Notes: generated by a model not told the origin, from the sequence alone. DNA of 64,000 nt from Methanomicrobiales archaeon (GCA_022841205.1 JALHCK010000007.1:37121-101120); one strand, 5' to 3'; shown: positions 54,786-63,311, counted from the stretch's first letter. Made by a program: numbers and translations.

Positions 54786-55019
54786 ATGGTAACTCTGGTC
54801 GAGCAGATGCTTGCCTTTCACAAGCAGAAGGCCGACGTGAAGACCGACCACGAAAAGACCCTCACCAAGCGACAGATCGAGGTCACCGACGAAAGAATCA
54901 GGATAATGAAAAAAGTCATGTCTGCAATCGCCACCGACAGGCAGATCGATGCCCTTGTGTATGAGCTGTATGGGCTGACTGAGGAGGAGATCAGGATTGT
55001 GGAAGGGGTGGTGAAATGA
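54786..55019 (+). pseudogene. C-terminal remnant of an N6-adenine DNA methylase / type IIG enzyme
   Basis: A 77-residue frame that reproduces only the extreme C-terminus of large DNA methylases: VEQMLAFHKQKADVKTDHEK, RQIEVTDERIRI, then TDRQIDALVYELYGLTEEEI, the usual ending of these proteins. The several hundred residues that should precede it are not encoded here. It could be a truncated gene or a fragment carried in by rearrangement. Its last codons overlap the next (DUF4258) reading frame, ATGA at 55016. Confidence 0.65.
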
Positions 55020-55331
55020 AGAGTAAAACTGTTTCGGATATCGTCAAAAAACCTTATTCACTCCTCTTCCGGGTCCATGCACTCAGGCAGATGCTCAATC
55101 GGAAGATAGATGAAGCAGATGCTGGAAAGGTCGTGGCGGGAGGGGACGATCATAGAGGAATATCCTGATGACACCCCCTATCCGGGTTATCTCATGTATA
55201 GGACCGTTCGCGGCCGGCCCATCCATGTGGTCGGAGCATACGATAAAGAGGAGGGAGTGATAATTGTGGTAACAGCGCACGAACCAGACCCTGATCTCTG
55301 GGAAGATCACTACACAAGGAGAAAACCATGA
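55016..55331 (+). pseudogene. DUF4258-family toxin gene with a one-base frameshift
   Basis: DUF4258 proteins are small RelE-like toxin-type proteins paired with YgiT-type antitoxins. The first part, read from ATG 55016, gives KKPYSLLFRVHALRQML and KIDEADAGKVV, the expected N-terminus. The second part (REGTIIEEYPDDTPYPGYL, then GRPIHVVGAYDKEEGVII) lies in another frame. Dropping one G at 55135-55136 fuses them: ...GKVV-REGTIIEEYP. As sequenced the product stops after 50 residues. A sequencing error cannot be excluded. Confidence 0.7.
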
Positions 55332-55567
55332 AGTGCGTAATATGCAGGAGTGGGGAGACCCGACCCGGGACCACGACGGTCACATTCGAGCGGGAAGGTC
55401 TCACTCTTGTGATGAAAGAGGTGCCCGCCGAGATCTGCGCAAGCTGCGGCGAAGATTACGTGGATGAGACAGTCGCCCGTGAGATCATGGCACTGGCCGA
55501 AAAAATGTCACAAAGCGGAGCCCAGGTTGACGTGCGCCGGTATGTGCCTGGATCCGTAACGTGCTGA
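55328..55567 (+). CDS. YgiT-type zinc finger antitoxin-like protein
   Basis: A 79-residue protein with an N-terminal zinc finger: CVIC at residues 3-6 and CASCGE at about 37-42, the MqsA/YgiT pattern. The remaining helix is the usual C-terminal part (DETVAREIMALAEKMSQSG). Its ATG overlaps the DUF4258 stop (ATGA), as in intact pairs, so it is the antitoxin half of a toxin-antitoxin pair whose toxin is broken. It has no separate DNA-binding domain. Confidence 0.8.
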   Translation: MKCVICRSGETRPGTTTVTFEREGLTLVMKEVPAEICASCGEDYVDETVAREIMALAEKMSQSGAQVDVRRYVPGSVTC

Positions 55568-55712
55568 AATTCAACGGAATCTGTATATACTCCCTTTTCA
55601 GCGTTCTACTTCCTCCGTTGAGAAATACTCTGCCATGTTCTCAAGGAAACCCGGCTGTAAAGATGATGCAATTGGACGATCCAATCAATCAGATACGATG
55701 ACACCGGATGTA

Positions 55713-56276
55713 TTAGTGGCCTGCTGGACGCCTCCGTAAAAGTCTCATTATGACCATGGCTGCATATATAATTCCGAATACCACTGCTGCTCCGATAACC
55801 ACCTCCACATAAAGGGAAATCGAATTTAAAATGAGAAAATTAGCGTCGGATGTGGCGAAAGAAGTGACCAGATGAAAGACTGGGGATTCCCTACCATTAC
55901 CGAATACTCCGGCAAACCCGTATACAAGGTGCCCGGCGATGGTAATGAAAGAGCCGAGGACCAATATCTTCGTTCGGCTTCCGGCAGGGAAGATTCGGTC
56001 AAGGAACATGAACGGCGTCAGCACCGCCATTGCAACCACCCCAAGCTCGATCAACAATGAAAATGGAAAGAGCGTCACCATCTCGCTGTATGCAGGGGTA
56101 ATCGCCGAGAGAGAGAATGCAACAATAACCGGTGCAACATCACTGGCAATCCGAGGCAGTTTCCTGAGGGCGAAATAAATGGCGGTAACGAATGCACTGA
56201 TGAGGATTGCTGGGATACAGAAGAGGAGGATAGCGCCGAGTAGGATCACGGGAACATCTAACATATAGATCACCAA
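55713..56276 (-). CDS. Hypothetical five-span membrane protein
   Basis: A 187-residue protein with about five hydrophobic helices (residues 8-35, 47-62, 70-92, 103-125, 150-175) and a basic C-terminal tail (MRLLRRRPAGH). The composition is more AT-rich than neighbouring core genes. No family recognised. It is isolated between toxin-antitoxin remnants and a decayed region, so it may be a transferred gene. The start could also be at the second methionine (56264). Confidence 0.55.
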   Translation of the reverse strand: MVIYMLDVPVILLGAILLFCIPAILISAFVTAIYFALRKLPRIASDVAPVIVAFSLSAITPAYSEMVTLFPFSLLIELGVVAMAVLTPFMFLDRIFPAGSRTKILVLGSFITIAGHLVYGFAGVFGNGRESPVFHLVTSFATSDANFLILNSISLYVEVVIGAAVVFGIIYAAMVIMRLLRRRPAGH

Positions 56277-56423
56277 ACAACTGAAATAAAAAAAATTGTA
56301 ATTTTAATCCCTCACATACTTGACTAGACCAAGCGAGTGCTTGGCGGTGTCGAGGAGACAGCTCCGGGTGATTGACCGGACTGACGGATCAGTTCTGAAC
56401 GTATACCGGTGGTTGTATACCAG

Positions 56424-56606
56424 TTAGAACAACGTATCGTCGTAGTTCTTCGCATAACCGGCAAGCGAGCGTGTCGAAATCGCGGGATTGGACATTGCAT
56501 AATAGTACCAGTTATTACTGATTACTGACTTCAAGTTATACCCCTGTCCGGAACCCGCCTCCCAGTTTCGTTCTGTTGAGGACACGGTAAGCCTCCGCTT
56601 GAATTC
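56424..56606 (-). pseudogene. Fragment of a reading frame (unknown protein)
   Basis: An open stretch of about 60 codons on the minus strand between stops, without an ATG near its beginning. The peptide includes RNWEAGSGQGYNLKSVISNN, then WYYYAMSNPAISTRSLAG and ends in YAKNYDDTLF. Its even, protein-like composition suggests the C-terminus of a lost gene. No family recognised. Confidence 0.35.
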
Positions 56607-56928
56607 TCAATCAGACCTAATGATTGAAATGCTTTTCTTTTCTCACTTGAATCTCAAATTTAAACGTTTTAAACTATTAGTTCGATGAATGTTGATCATC
56701 GTGATGATATTGCATCGCATCGACTGACATGGTTGTTCATGTGATTTTCGAGTCTGTAATCCCACAGAGGCGGGAATCCCGAAATAGAGACCTTGCGAAG
56801 CGGCCAATAAACGACACGGTGAGATTAAAACATTGGCAAGATCTGTCGGTGGGCTGGGATAAGCTATCATCTCCCCCAGCATCTCTCAGCACGGCCCGGA
56901 GCTGATCGGGTGGATGCCATTTATCTGA

Positions 56929-57195
56929 AAACTCTTCGCACTCTGGCCACTGGTTCCTGGCATACTGGGTGTCCACGAGCTTCAGAAACTCAGTATCGGA
57001 AAAACGATCCTTGCTGTAGCCGTTGCCATCATCACCCTGCTCATCCCCCTCATCCCGGTCATTGCTTGGCTCATGACATCGAATATGGTATTCCTTCAGG
57101 TCCCGTTCTCACGGGCCGGTCAGGGACCTGGCAGTGTTTTTTGGACAGAGGCACGGGACAATATTACACGGGAAACACCATTCTCCGAATTGTAA
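56929..57195 (+). pseudogene. Remnant of a membrane-protein gene
   Basis: An open stretch of 88 codons after an in-frame stop, with no start codon at its 5' end. The peptide contains KLFALWPLVPGILGVHEL, then a long hydrophobic helix (TILAVAVAIITLLIPLIPVI) and a polar tail ending in NITRETPFSEL. It resembles the C-terminal half of small membrane proteins of the TM2 type with an IGK turn. It has lost its N-terminus. Confidence 0.4.
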
Positions 57196-57276
57196 ATATC
57201 GTGCATCCATGCGTCCTGATAAACTGTCCCACTGGCGCCAGGAAGATTGAGCCTGTCCAAAGAGAGACAACCCGCT

Positions 57277-57690
57277 TCACTCAGTCCGTGGCTCCCGTGC
57301 CGTTTTTATCCCGGTCCCCTCGAACGTGGCAACCAGGCGGTCGCCTTCGAACACCTCAACCCGGTAGAGGGAATGGCGGGAGTCCTCTCCCACCCGTTTC
57401 GCAACCGCTTCAAGCCTCCCGGCAGCAGGAGAAAGGTACATTATCGAGGCTGAAACCGCCACTTCGGGCGGATCTTCCATGTTTGCGGCGATCCCGAAAG
57501 CCTGGTCGGCAAGGGCAAAGATTGCCCCGCCGTGGACTTTCCGGTTGATGTTGCCTTTATCATGGGAGTCCATCACCACCCGTGCCCATCCGGGACCCGC
57601 CGCGGAAATCTCCATGCCGAGCAGGCGGGCAAAGGGAGTACTGTTGAAGAATTCGATCCGTTCTTCCGGTCCGACACTATCGTCACTCAT
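57277..57690 (-). CDS. PaaI-type hotdog thioesterase
   Basis: A 137-residue thioesterase of the hotdog fold. The signature HGGAIFALADQAFGIAANM is at about residues 52-70, with a preceding acidic and glycine-rich segment (LGMEISAAGPGWARVVMD). Family members hydrolyse acyl- or phenylacetyl-CoA; the substrate here is unknown. The frame extends upstream to 57876, but only ATG 57690 gives a family-like N-terminus. Confidence 0.85.
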   Translation of the reverse strand: MSDDSVGPEERIEFFNSTPFARLLGMEISAAGPGWARVVMDSHDKGNINRKVHGGAIFALADQAFGIAANMEDPPEVAVSASIMYLSPAAGRLEAVAKRVGEDSRHSLYRVEVFEGDRLVATFEGTGIKTAREPRTE

Positions 57691-57730
57691 CCACACCCAT
57701 CCCCGCACCCGGTCCAGTCTGACGTAACTG

Positions 57731-58435
57731 TCATTTTTTGTACTCTTTTCCCGAGTAGGAATGCTTTTCCGACTCTCCTCCCTTTGAGACGATGTATACC
57801 CATTCGTAGAGCGACCTGATGGTCCCGAACTGCTCGTAGCGGCGCATCGAGAAGAACACCCGCATCCGGTTCTCAAACTTCACCCGGCCAAGTTCCCTCA
57901 TCCGCCGGGCTATCTCGAGGTCGTCTCCGGCATCGATGCAGGCATACATCCCGGCCCCGATGAAGGCTGCCTTCCGGAACGCACTGTTGCATCCCAGCGT
58001 ATAGTAGAACAGGCCGGTGTAATAGCCGATACGTGAGAACGTGTTGGCAAAGGCGAGAAAGAGACGGTTCTTTACGCCACCCTCGATGGGGTCGACCGGG
58101 CCATACAGCTGGACAACTGACTGGTCGGAGTCAAACCCGGACTTTATCACTTCGAGCCATCCGGGAGGGATGATGCAGTCGGCATCGGTTGTGGCGATGA
58201 TATCCCCGGAAGCCCTTACTGCACCATCGTTCCGGGCGCCGCCGACCTTCCTGCTGGTCTGGATAAAGACGAGGTCCGCATACCGTGCCGCAATCTCCCG
58301 CGTCGCATCCTTCGATCCCCCATCGACCACGATCACCTCGTACCGGTCGCGGGGCAGAGTCTGGCGCTCCAGCGATTCGAGGCAGGCAGCGATGTTCTGT
58401 TCCTCGTTGTAGGCCGGGACGATGACGGAGATCAT
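57731..58435 (-). CDS. Family 2 glycosyltransferase
   Basis: Inverting glycosyltransferase of the GT-A fold, 234 residues. Motifs: VIVPAYNEEQNIAACLESL (about residues 4-22), VVDGGSKD, the metal-binding ATTDADCIIPP (DxD-like) at about 92-102, and GCNSAFRKAAFIG with the acceptor region. The C-terminus has no strong transmembrane pair. The ATG at 58435 overlaps the preceding GT4 stop. It probably builds a surface glycan with its upstream neighbours. Confidence 0.88.
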   Translation of the reverse strand: MISVIVPAYNEEQNIAACLESLERQTLPRDRYEVIVVDGGSKDATREIAARYADLVFIQTSRKVGGARNDGAVRASGDIIATTDADCIIPPGWLEVIKSGFDSDQSVVQLYGPVDPIEGGVKNRLFLAFANTFSRIGYYTGLFYYTLGCNSAFRKAAFIGAGMYACIDAGDDLEIARRMRELGRVKFENRMRVFFSMRRYEQFGTIRSLYEWVYIVSKGGESEKHSYSGKEYKK

Positions 58436-59409
58436 GCGTCCACGAGCTCCCTGTATAAAGCGAGGTGGCGCTCTGCGATGTCCCTGATATCGAACCGCTC
58501 CGTGAATGCCCGCGCTCCTGAAGCACATGATGCGAGCCTGCTGCGGTCGCCGACCAGGCCGGAAGCATCTTCCAGCGACCGGAAATAGAGGAGGTTTTCC
58601 GCGAATATGTCATGGAACTCGGGGATGTCCCGGGCGATCACCGGGAGACTGCACGAGAGCGCTTCAAGGATCACCAGTCCGAATGTCTCGGCATACGAGG
58701 GCATGAAAAACACATCGGCGGCACTGTAAGGCGAGATTATCTCGTCAACGTACCCGGGATAGATTACATTACTGCTGCACTTCCGCCTCAGCCGCCGGAT
58801 GCGTGTCCAGTCCTTGGAAAGAGCCCCGTACGGAAACCCTCCTACCCAGATGAAAGTCTTTTCAGGAAACATGCGGGACAGGGAAAGGAAATCATAGAAC
58901 CCTTTCCGCGGGGTTAGCTGGGCGACCGAGAGCACAACCTCCCGGTCCTCCGGGATGCCGAACCGTTCGCGGAATGCAGCCCTCTTCTCCTCATCCCTAT
59001 GGAAATACGCCCGGTCAACACCGTTTGGTATGCAGGTCACCGGGACATCAGGCACCATGGCCGTCACTTCGTCATTGCAGGGCCCGGAGATGGTGATGAT
59101 ATGGTCGAATTTCCGGTAAATTTTCGGGTAACGCCTGTTGATAAACCGGGCAAGGGCGATGTTGCCGATGTTGATCCGGGGAGTCGAATGGGCGGTCAGG
59201 ACCTTCTTTCCCCCGGCGATCTTCCGGTTCACCAGGGCCAGGGGGCCGAAGGTGTGGTAGTGGACAATATCGGCAGTGCCGGCAAGACCCTTCCAGGAGG
59301 CCTCGATCCCGTCCATGGTGCAGAGCTGCCGGAACAGGGTCTTTGCCACGGTGGCGCAGCCGATATACTTGAAAAAAAGCATGTCCTCAACGTAAAACCT
59401 GACCTTCAT
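58432..59409 (-). CDS. Family 4 glycosyltransferase
   Basis: GT-B fold retaining glycosyltransferase, 325 residues. N-terminal acceptor domain (TVAKTLFRQL, VHYHTFGPLALVNR-like, then LTAHSTPRI) and C-terminal donor domain (VLSVAQLTPRKGFYDF, IWVGGFPYG, and FFMPSYAETFGLVILEALSC, the E-x7-E motif). The start ATG 59409 overlaps the stop of the flavoprotein upstream; GTG 59418 is the alternative. Confidence 0.88.
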   Translation of the reverse strand: MKVRFYVEDMLFFKYIGCATVAKTLFRQLCTMDGIEASWKGLAGTADIVHYHTFGPLALVNRKIAGGKKVLTAHSTPRINIGNIALARFINRRYPKIYRKFDHIITISGPCNDEVTAMVPDVPVTCIPNGVDRAYFHRDEEKRAAFRERFGIPEDREVVLSVAQLTPRKGFYDFLSLSRMFPEKTFIWVGGFPYGALSKDWTRIRRLRRKCSSNVIYPGYVDEIISPYSAADVFFMPSYAETFGLVILEALSCSLPVIARDIPEFHDIFAENLLYFRSLEDASGLVGDRSRLASCASGARAFTERFDIRDIAERHLALYRELVDA

Positions 59410-60728
59410 CGCGACCACCCCGTGTAGTCCATGACGCTCCGGATACAGCCGTCCATGTTCAGGTACTCGAACCGGGCAAACCTCCCCACGAGGTCTATCC
59501 CGATCTCCCGGCAGTAGTCCCGCACTACGGCAATGTTGCGAAGGTAATGCAGGTCGTAGACCACGTAGGCGAACCGGTGGCGGTCAAGGCCGGTGTAGAC
59601 GATATCTCCTGCCTGTACAAGACCCATCCTCTCCAGCGATTCCACGACGTGGGCGATGATCTCCTCATCGCTCATGCGGGATACCGGGTCTCCATCGTTG
59701 TAGGTGATCTCGGAAAGGACCGATGCACACCCTTCCGGTGCGACCTTCCTGCTGTAATTGGAGGGAAATGATACCCGGTTCATGAGCCCGAGGTCGGGAT
59801 CCGGGACATAAAGCCAGGAGATATCCGGGACACTCCCCCGTATGCCGATGTACACCGAGCAGACCGAGTTGTAACGGAGGGAATTCACCGCCTCCCGGAC
59901 GGCAGGGGGGACACCCTGCAGCGCGGCAAACAGGTTCTGGACCGGCATGGTGCATACCACCCGGTCCGCTTTCACCGTCCGCACCCCGTCCCCGATCTCC
60001 CAGGCCCTGCCCTCCTTCCGGACGCTCTTTATCTCAAACCCGCAGGTGATACAGTCCCTCACCGGTCCGGCAAGGGCCTGGACCAAGGCTTCGATCCCTC
60101 CTTCTACCGGGTAGGAGAAGACCGCCTGGTGGACGTATCCCTCAGTTTCTATTCCTACCGCGGACTTGATTATGTCCTCCACCGGTGGCCTGGGCACTCT
60201 TCCCTCGACCCAGTGGGGAGACATCTGGTCAGGGGGGAAGTTCCAGATCTTGCGGTTGTAGGGGAGGAGGTAGCACTCGGCGATCCCTTTTCCAAACGTG
60301 GTCACAATCCAGTCGGCGAAGGTCCTGACTGGGGGGAGTTCGCCTTTCTCGGCGGCAATCAGGGTCTTTATGAACTCCGAGAGGCAGTAGTAGCAGTCCT
60401 CCTTCGGGAGATCGGAGAGGCCGTTTTCAAACGGGTACTTCACGAACCGGCCTTTGTAGAAGATCCTGGTGTTTCGCACCCGCTCCTCCCGGTTCTCTCC
60501 GAGCATGGAGAGCATGAACTCCAGCACCTCGCGGTCGCGGGAGAAGATGATGTGGGATCCGCCGGTATCAAAGGAGAACCCCCCATCGCTTCGGGAGCGG
60601 CACAGCCCGCCGATTCTCTCTTCGGCCTCGAGCACGAAGACCTCATCTCCCTGCCCGATGAGGGCACGGGCAAGGGTAATCCCGGAAAGGCCACCCCCAA
60701 GGATTGCGGTCGTCACTTCACTATACAT
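59406..60728 (-). CDS. Flavin amine-oxidase / UDP-galactopyranose-mutase-like protein
   Basis: FAD-binding oxidoreductase of about 440 residues. The N-terminal dinucleotide motif AILGGGLSGITLARAL (about 8-23) and EAEERIGGLCRS are diagnostic. The long middle domain has RKIWNFPPDQMSP, and VVCTMPVQNLFAAL lies in the second half. Family members include protoporphyrinogen oxidase, amine oxidases and UDP-galactopyranose mutase; sitting upstream of two glycosyltransferases, a sugar-nucleotide mutase or oxidase is plausible. ATG 60728 is 11 bases after an ATATAAATAT box; a GTG at 60716 would fit a leaderless mRNA better. Confidence 0.75.
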   Translation of the reverse strand: MYSEVTTAILGGGLSGITLARALIGQGDEVFVLEAEERIGGLCRSRSDGGFSFDTGGSHIIFSRDREVLEFMLSMLGENREERVRNTRIFYKGRFVKYPFENGLSDLPKEDCYYCLSEFIKTLIAAEKGELPPVRTFADWIVTTFGKGIAECYLLPYNRKIWNFPPDQMSPHWVEGRVPRPPVEDIIKSAVGIETEGYVHQAVFSYPVEGGIEALVQALAGPVRDCITCGFEIKSVRKEGRAWEIGDGVRTVKADRVVCTMPVQNLFAALQGVPPAVREAVNSLRYNSVCSVYIGIRGSVPDISWLYVPDPDLGLMNRVSFPSNYSRKVAPEGCASVLSEITYNDGDPVSRMSDEEIIAHVVESLERMGLVQAGDIVYTGLDRHRFAYVVYDLHYLRNIAVVRDYCREIGIDLVGRFARFEYLNMDGCIRSVMDYTGWSR

Positions 60729-60829
60729 CGGACTCAGATATTTATATGAACTCTGCCGCACCCGGCTCACCGGCCCGGAGGGTATTTCCCTGATGAGGTG
60801 CCACCCTCACCGGGAGCGTGGAGTGGCGG

Positions 60830-61708
60830 ATGGGTGCTGGCCTGGAGGTTGGGGGAGTTGCCGTCACCAATCCCGATCGTGTCCTCTACCCATCTCCAGG
60901 GGTGACCAAGAAGGAGATCATCGAGTATTACATCAGGATCGCCCCCCGGCTCCTCCCGTTTTTTGCCGACAGGCCGCTTGTCATGCAGCGGTTCCCCGGA
61001 GGGGTGGAGCAGGCGGGTTTTTATGAAAAGGACGCCCCGGCCGGGACGCCGGCTTTCGTGGCCCTCCACCGGCACTATACCCCGTCGGCAAAGCGGGAGA
61101 TCCGTTACGTGGTCTGCGACCGTGTCGAGACGCTGATCTGGCTGGCAAACCTGGCCGCCCTTGAGCTTCACATCGTGCTTGCCCGCACCGATGATCCCGA
61201 GCGGCCCGACATGCTGTTCTTCGACCTCGACCCCGAGCCGCCGGCAGGGTTTGCCCAGGCGGTGGAGGCGGCACGGGCACTCAACGAAGTCCTCGGGGAA
61301 CTCGGGCTCTCTTCCTTTGTGAAGACCACCGGCAGGAAAGGTCTCCACGTGGTCATCCCCCTGGAACGGGTCTACCGGTTCGAGGACACGAGGTCCTTTG
61401 TGCACGCCATCGGTATACTCCTCTCCCGGCGCCTGCCCGGAGTGGTATCGGAGCCTTCCGGGACCCATGTGCCCGGGACGGTGTTTGTCGACTACCCCCA
61501 GAATGCAGCCTGGAAGACCATGATCGGTCCTTACAGCCTGAGGGCTACCCCGGAGGCAACGGTATCGATGCCCCTTGCCTGGGAGGAGCTCCGGGAGGGG
61601 CTTATGCCAGAAGACTTTACTATCCGGACAGCGATTTCCAGAACGGGAGATCCGTGGAAGGGGTTTTTCGACATGGCGGAACGGCTGCCGGTGGTTGACC
61701 ATGAGTGA
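60830..61708 (+). CDS. LigD-type polymerase/primase domain protein (NHEJ)
   Basis: Stand-alone homologue of the polymerase domain of bacterial LigD, 292 residues, from the archaeo-eukaryotic primase superfamily. Catalytic carboxylates are in MLFFDLDPEPPAGF (about residues 126-139), the FVKTTGRKGLHVVIPL motif is at about 163-178, and a VFVDYPQNAAWKTM block follows. It fills gaps and adds nucleotides, including ribonucleotides, during end joining. ATG 60830 has GGAG six bases upstream; GTG 60818 is the alternative. Its stop overlaps ku. Confidence 0.9.
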   Translation: MGAGLEVGGVAVTNPDRVLYPSPGVTKKEIIEYYIRIAPRLLPFFADRPLVMQRFPGGVEQAGFYEKDAPAGTPAFVALHRHYTPSAKREIRYVVCDRVETLIWLANLAALELHIVLARTDDPERPDMLFFDLDPEPPAGFAQAVEAARALNEVLGELGLSSFVKTTGRKGLHVVIPLERVYRFEDTRSFVHAIGILLSRRLPGVVSEPSGTHVPGTVFVDYPQNAAWKTMIGPYSLRATPEATVSMPLAWEELREGLMPEDFTIRTAISRTGDPWKGFFDMAERLPVVDHE

Positions 61709-62507
61709 TGATGAACAGGGAGCCGGGCCGGTCCCGCGACGGGCGTTCTGGACCGGGAGCATCAGTATCGGTCTTGTGAACGTCCCGGTCCGGTTGATGG
61801 TGATGGTCAGGGACCATGCCGTGTCATTCCGGCTGCTCCACCGGAAGGACGGCCAGCCGATCGTCTACAGGAGGACCTGTGCCAGCGAGGAGAAGGAGGT
61901 GCCCTGGGAGGACATCGTCAGGGGATACGAGGTCAGTAAGGGAGAGTACATCGTGATCGGGCGCGATGAGCTTGAAGCGGTCAGGCCGGAGTCGGACCGC
62001 CGGATACGGATCGACCGGTTCATCAACGTGCTTGAAGTCGAACCGGTCTACTTCGACCGGACCTACCTGCTTGTCCCGGACGGCCCTCCCGAGCCCTATG
62101 CACTGCTCATGGCGGCGTTCCGGAAGAAGGGGCGGGCCGGGATCGGCCGGATCACGCTCCGGACCCGCGAGTATCCGGCACTGGTCCGGGAGTACCGGGA
62201 CGCTCTCGTCCTTACCACTCTACATTACCCGGACGAGGTGACCGATCCCGCTGCTGTCGGGGAGCTCTCTTCCATTCCGGCGCCGGGGAGAAAGGAGCTC
62301 GCCCTCGCGGAGCGTATCATCGATGACCTGACCGGGGAGCTCGACCTTGCCGAATACCACGATACTTACCGGGAACGGATCGAGGAACTGATCCGGAAGA
62401 AGATGAAGGGCGAGACGGTCCATATCGAGAGACCGAAGGCTGCCGAGGTCCGGGAGCTTATGTCCGCTCTCGAAGACACCCTTGCCCAGCTCAAGGAGTC
62501 GCGGTAA
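61701..62507 (+). CDS. ku: Ku DNA end-binding protein
   Basis: Single Ku subunit of bacterial/archaeal NHEJ, 268 residues. The core begins with AFWTGSISIGLVNVPVRLM (about residues 14-32) and carries LLHRKDGQPIVYRRTCA, then YEVSKGEYIVIGRDE. A C-terminal helix-rich part follows. It forms homodimeric rings on broken ends. The ATG at 61701 overlaps the polymerase stop. The frame continues upstream to 61575, but that part lies inside the polymerase gene. The neighbouring polymerase and phosphoesterase complete the cluster; a ligase is not here. Confidence 0.94.
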   Translation: MSDDEQGAGPVPRRAFWTGSISIGLVNVPVRLMVMVRDHAVSFRLLHRKDGQPIVYRRTCASEEKEVPWEDIVRGYEVSKGEYIVIGRDELEAVRPESDRRIRIDRFINVLEVEPVYFDRTYLLVPDGPPEPYALLMAAFRKKGRAGIGRITLRTREYPALVREYRDALVLTTLHYPDEVTDPAAVGELSSIPAPGRKELALAERIIDDLTGELDLAEYHDTYRERIEELIRKKMKGETVHIERPKAAEVRELMSALEDTLAQLKESR

Positions 62508-62518
62508 GGATGGGTAAA

Positions 62519-62833
62519 ATGAGATTCCGGGAGATGGTCTGAACCATGCCTTTCAGGGAATACCGGGAGATGGTCTGGACCTGCCGCTCAAGGAGCACCG
62601 GGAGATGATCCTGAACCATGCCTTTCAGTGAGTACCGGGAGATGGTCTGAACCATGCCGCTCAAGGAGTACCGGGAGATGGTCTGAACCATGCCGCTCAA
62701 GGAGTACCGGGAGATGGTCTGAACCATGCCGCTCAAGGAGTACCGGGAGATGGTCTGACCCATGCCGCTTAAGGAGTACCGGGAGATGGTCTGACCCATG
62801 CCGCTTAAGGAGTACCGGGAGATGGTCTGACCC
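62519..62833 (+). repeat. Eight 36-bp tandem repeats copied from the start of the phosphoesterase gene
   Basis: A partial unit (62519-62545) and eight units at 62546, 62582, 62618, 62654, 62690, 62726, 62762 and 62798, each exactly 36 bases, end precisely where the real ATG of the phosphoesterase begins (62834). The first 24 bases of that gene match the unit (differing by CTC/CTT), then diverge. Most units read ATG-CC-K..., encode about ten codons and end with TGA, in the same frame as the gene. The 62582 unit lacks the A of ATG and has an extra base, so it is out of frame internally. The 5' units are more diverged than the 3' ones. Confidence 0.9.
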
Positions 62834-63292
62834 ATGCCGCTTAAGGAGTACCGGGAGAAGCGGGACTTTTCGAAGACCGGGGAGCCGGAAGGAGGTGAAA
62901 GGGAAGCGGGCCGTGTCGGGAAGGTCTTTGTCGTGCAGGAGCACCAGGCCAGCCATCACCATTTTGACCTGAGGTTTGAGCGTGGCGGGGTGCTGGTATC
63001 CTTTGCCGTCCCAAAGAGCATCCCTGAAAAGCCGGGCGAGAAGAAGCTTGCCATCCGGACCGAGGACCACCCGCTGGAATATGCCGATTTCGAGGGCAAC
63101 ATCCCGGAAGGGGAGTACGGGGCCGGGGAGGTGAAGATCTGGGACAGGGGGCTTTATGAACCGCTGGAATGGAATGAAGACCGGATCGAAGTGGTGATGA
63201 AAGGCGACCGGCTTTCCGGGCGATATGTGCTCATCAGGTTTAAAAAAGCGGGGGAGAAGGAGTGGCTGCTGCTGAAGGGGAAGGAGGGTTAG
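62834..63292 (+). CDS. LigD-type 3'-phosphoesterase (NHEJ end processing)
   Basis: Stand-alone phosphoesterase domain of LigD, 152 residues. The metal motif HQASHHHFDLR (about residues 38-48) and FEGNIPEGEYGAGEV (about 90-104) are intact, with a strand-rich core. It removes 3'-phosphate and 3'-ribonucleotides from broken ends. In the start region, MPLKEYREKRDFSKTGEPEG is the expected beginning, the same 8-residue beginning that is repeated upstream. It is probably co-transcribed with polymerase and Ku. Confidence 0.92.
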   Translation: MPLKEYREKRDFSKTGEPEGGEREAGRVGKVFVVQEHQASHHHFDLRFERGGVLVSFAVPKSIPEKPGEKKLAIRTEDHPLEYADFEGNIPEGEYGAGEVKIWDRGLYEPLEWNEDRIEVVMKGDRLSGRYVLIRFKKAGEKEWLLLKGKEG

Positions 63293-63311
63293 GTCGTAAC
63301 TCTCTTCTTAG

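Larger units (their letters stand above)
56277..57276. other. Decayed intergenic region
   Basis: About 1 kb with lower GC than the genome around it and no intact gene. It holds two fragments of former reading frames (listed separately at 56424-56606 and 56929-57195) and otherwise shows no fold, repeat or promoter pattern that I can support. Confidence 0.5.

Noticed and set aside
56910..57548. Plus-strand open frame of 212 codons
   Set aside because: It overlaps the thioesterase gene on the other strand and its peptide is rich in Pro, His and Arg; the better reading of its first part is the membrane-protein remnant in another frame.
62519..62833. CRISPR array
   Set aside because: Units are directly contiguous with no unique spacers, there are no cas genes, and the repeat is part of the following gene.
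62491..62835. Periodic open frames on both strands across the 36-bp array
   Set aside because: The 36-bp period keeps frames open by chance; the predicted peptides are pure repeats without a family and with no separate ribosome binding site.
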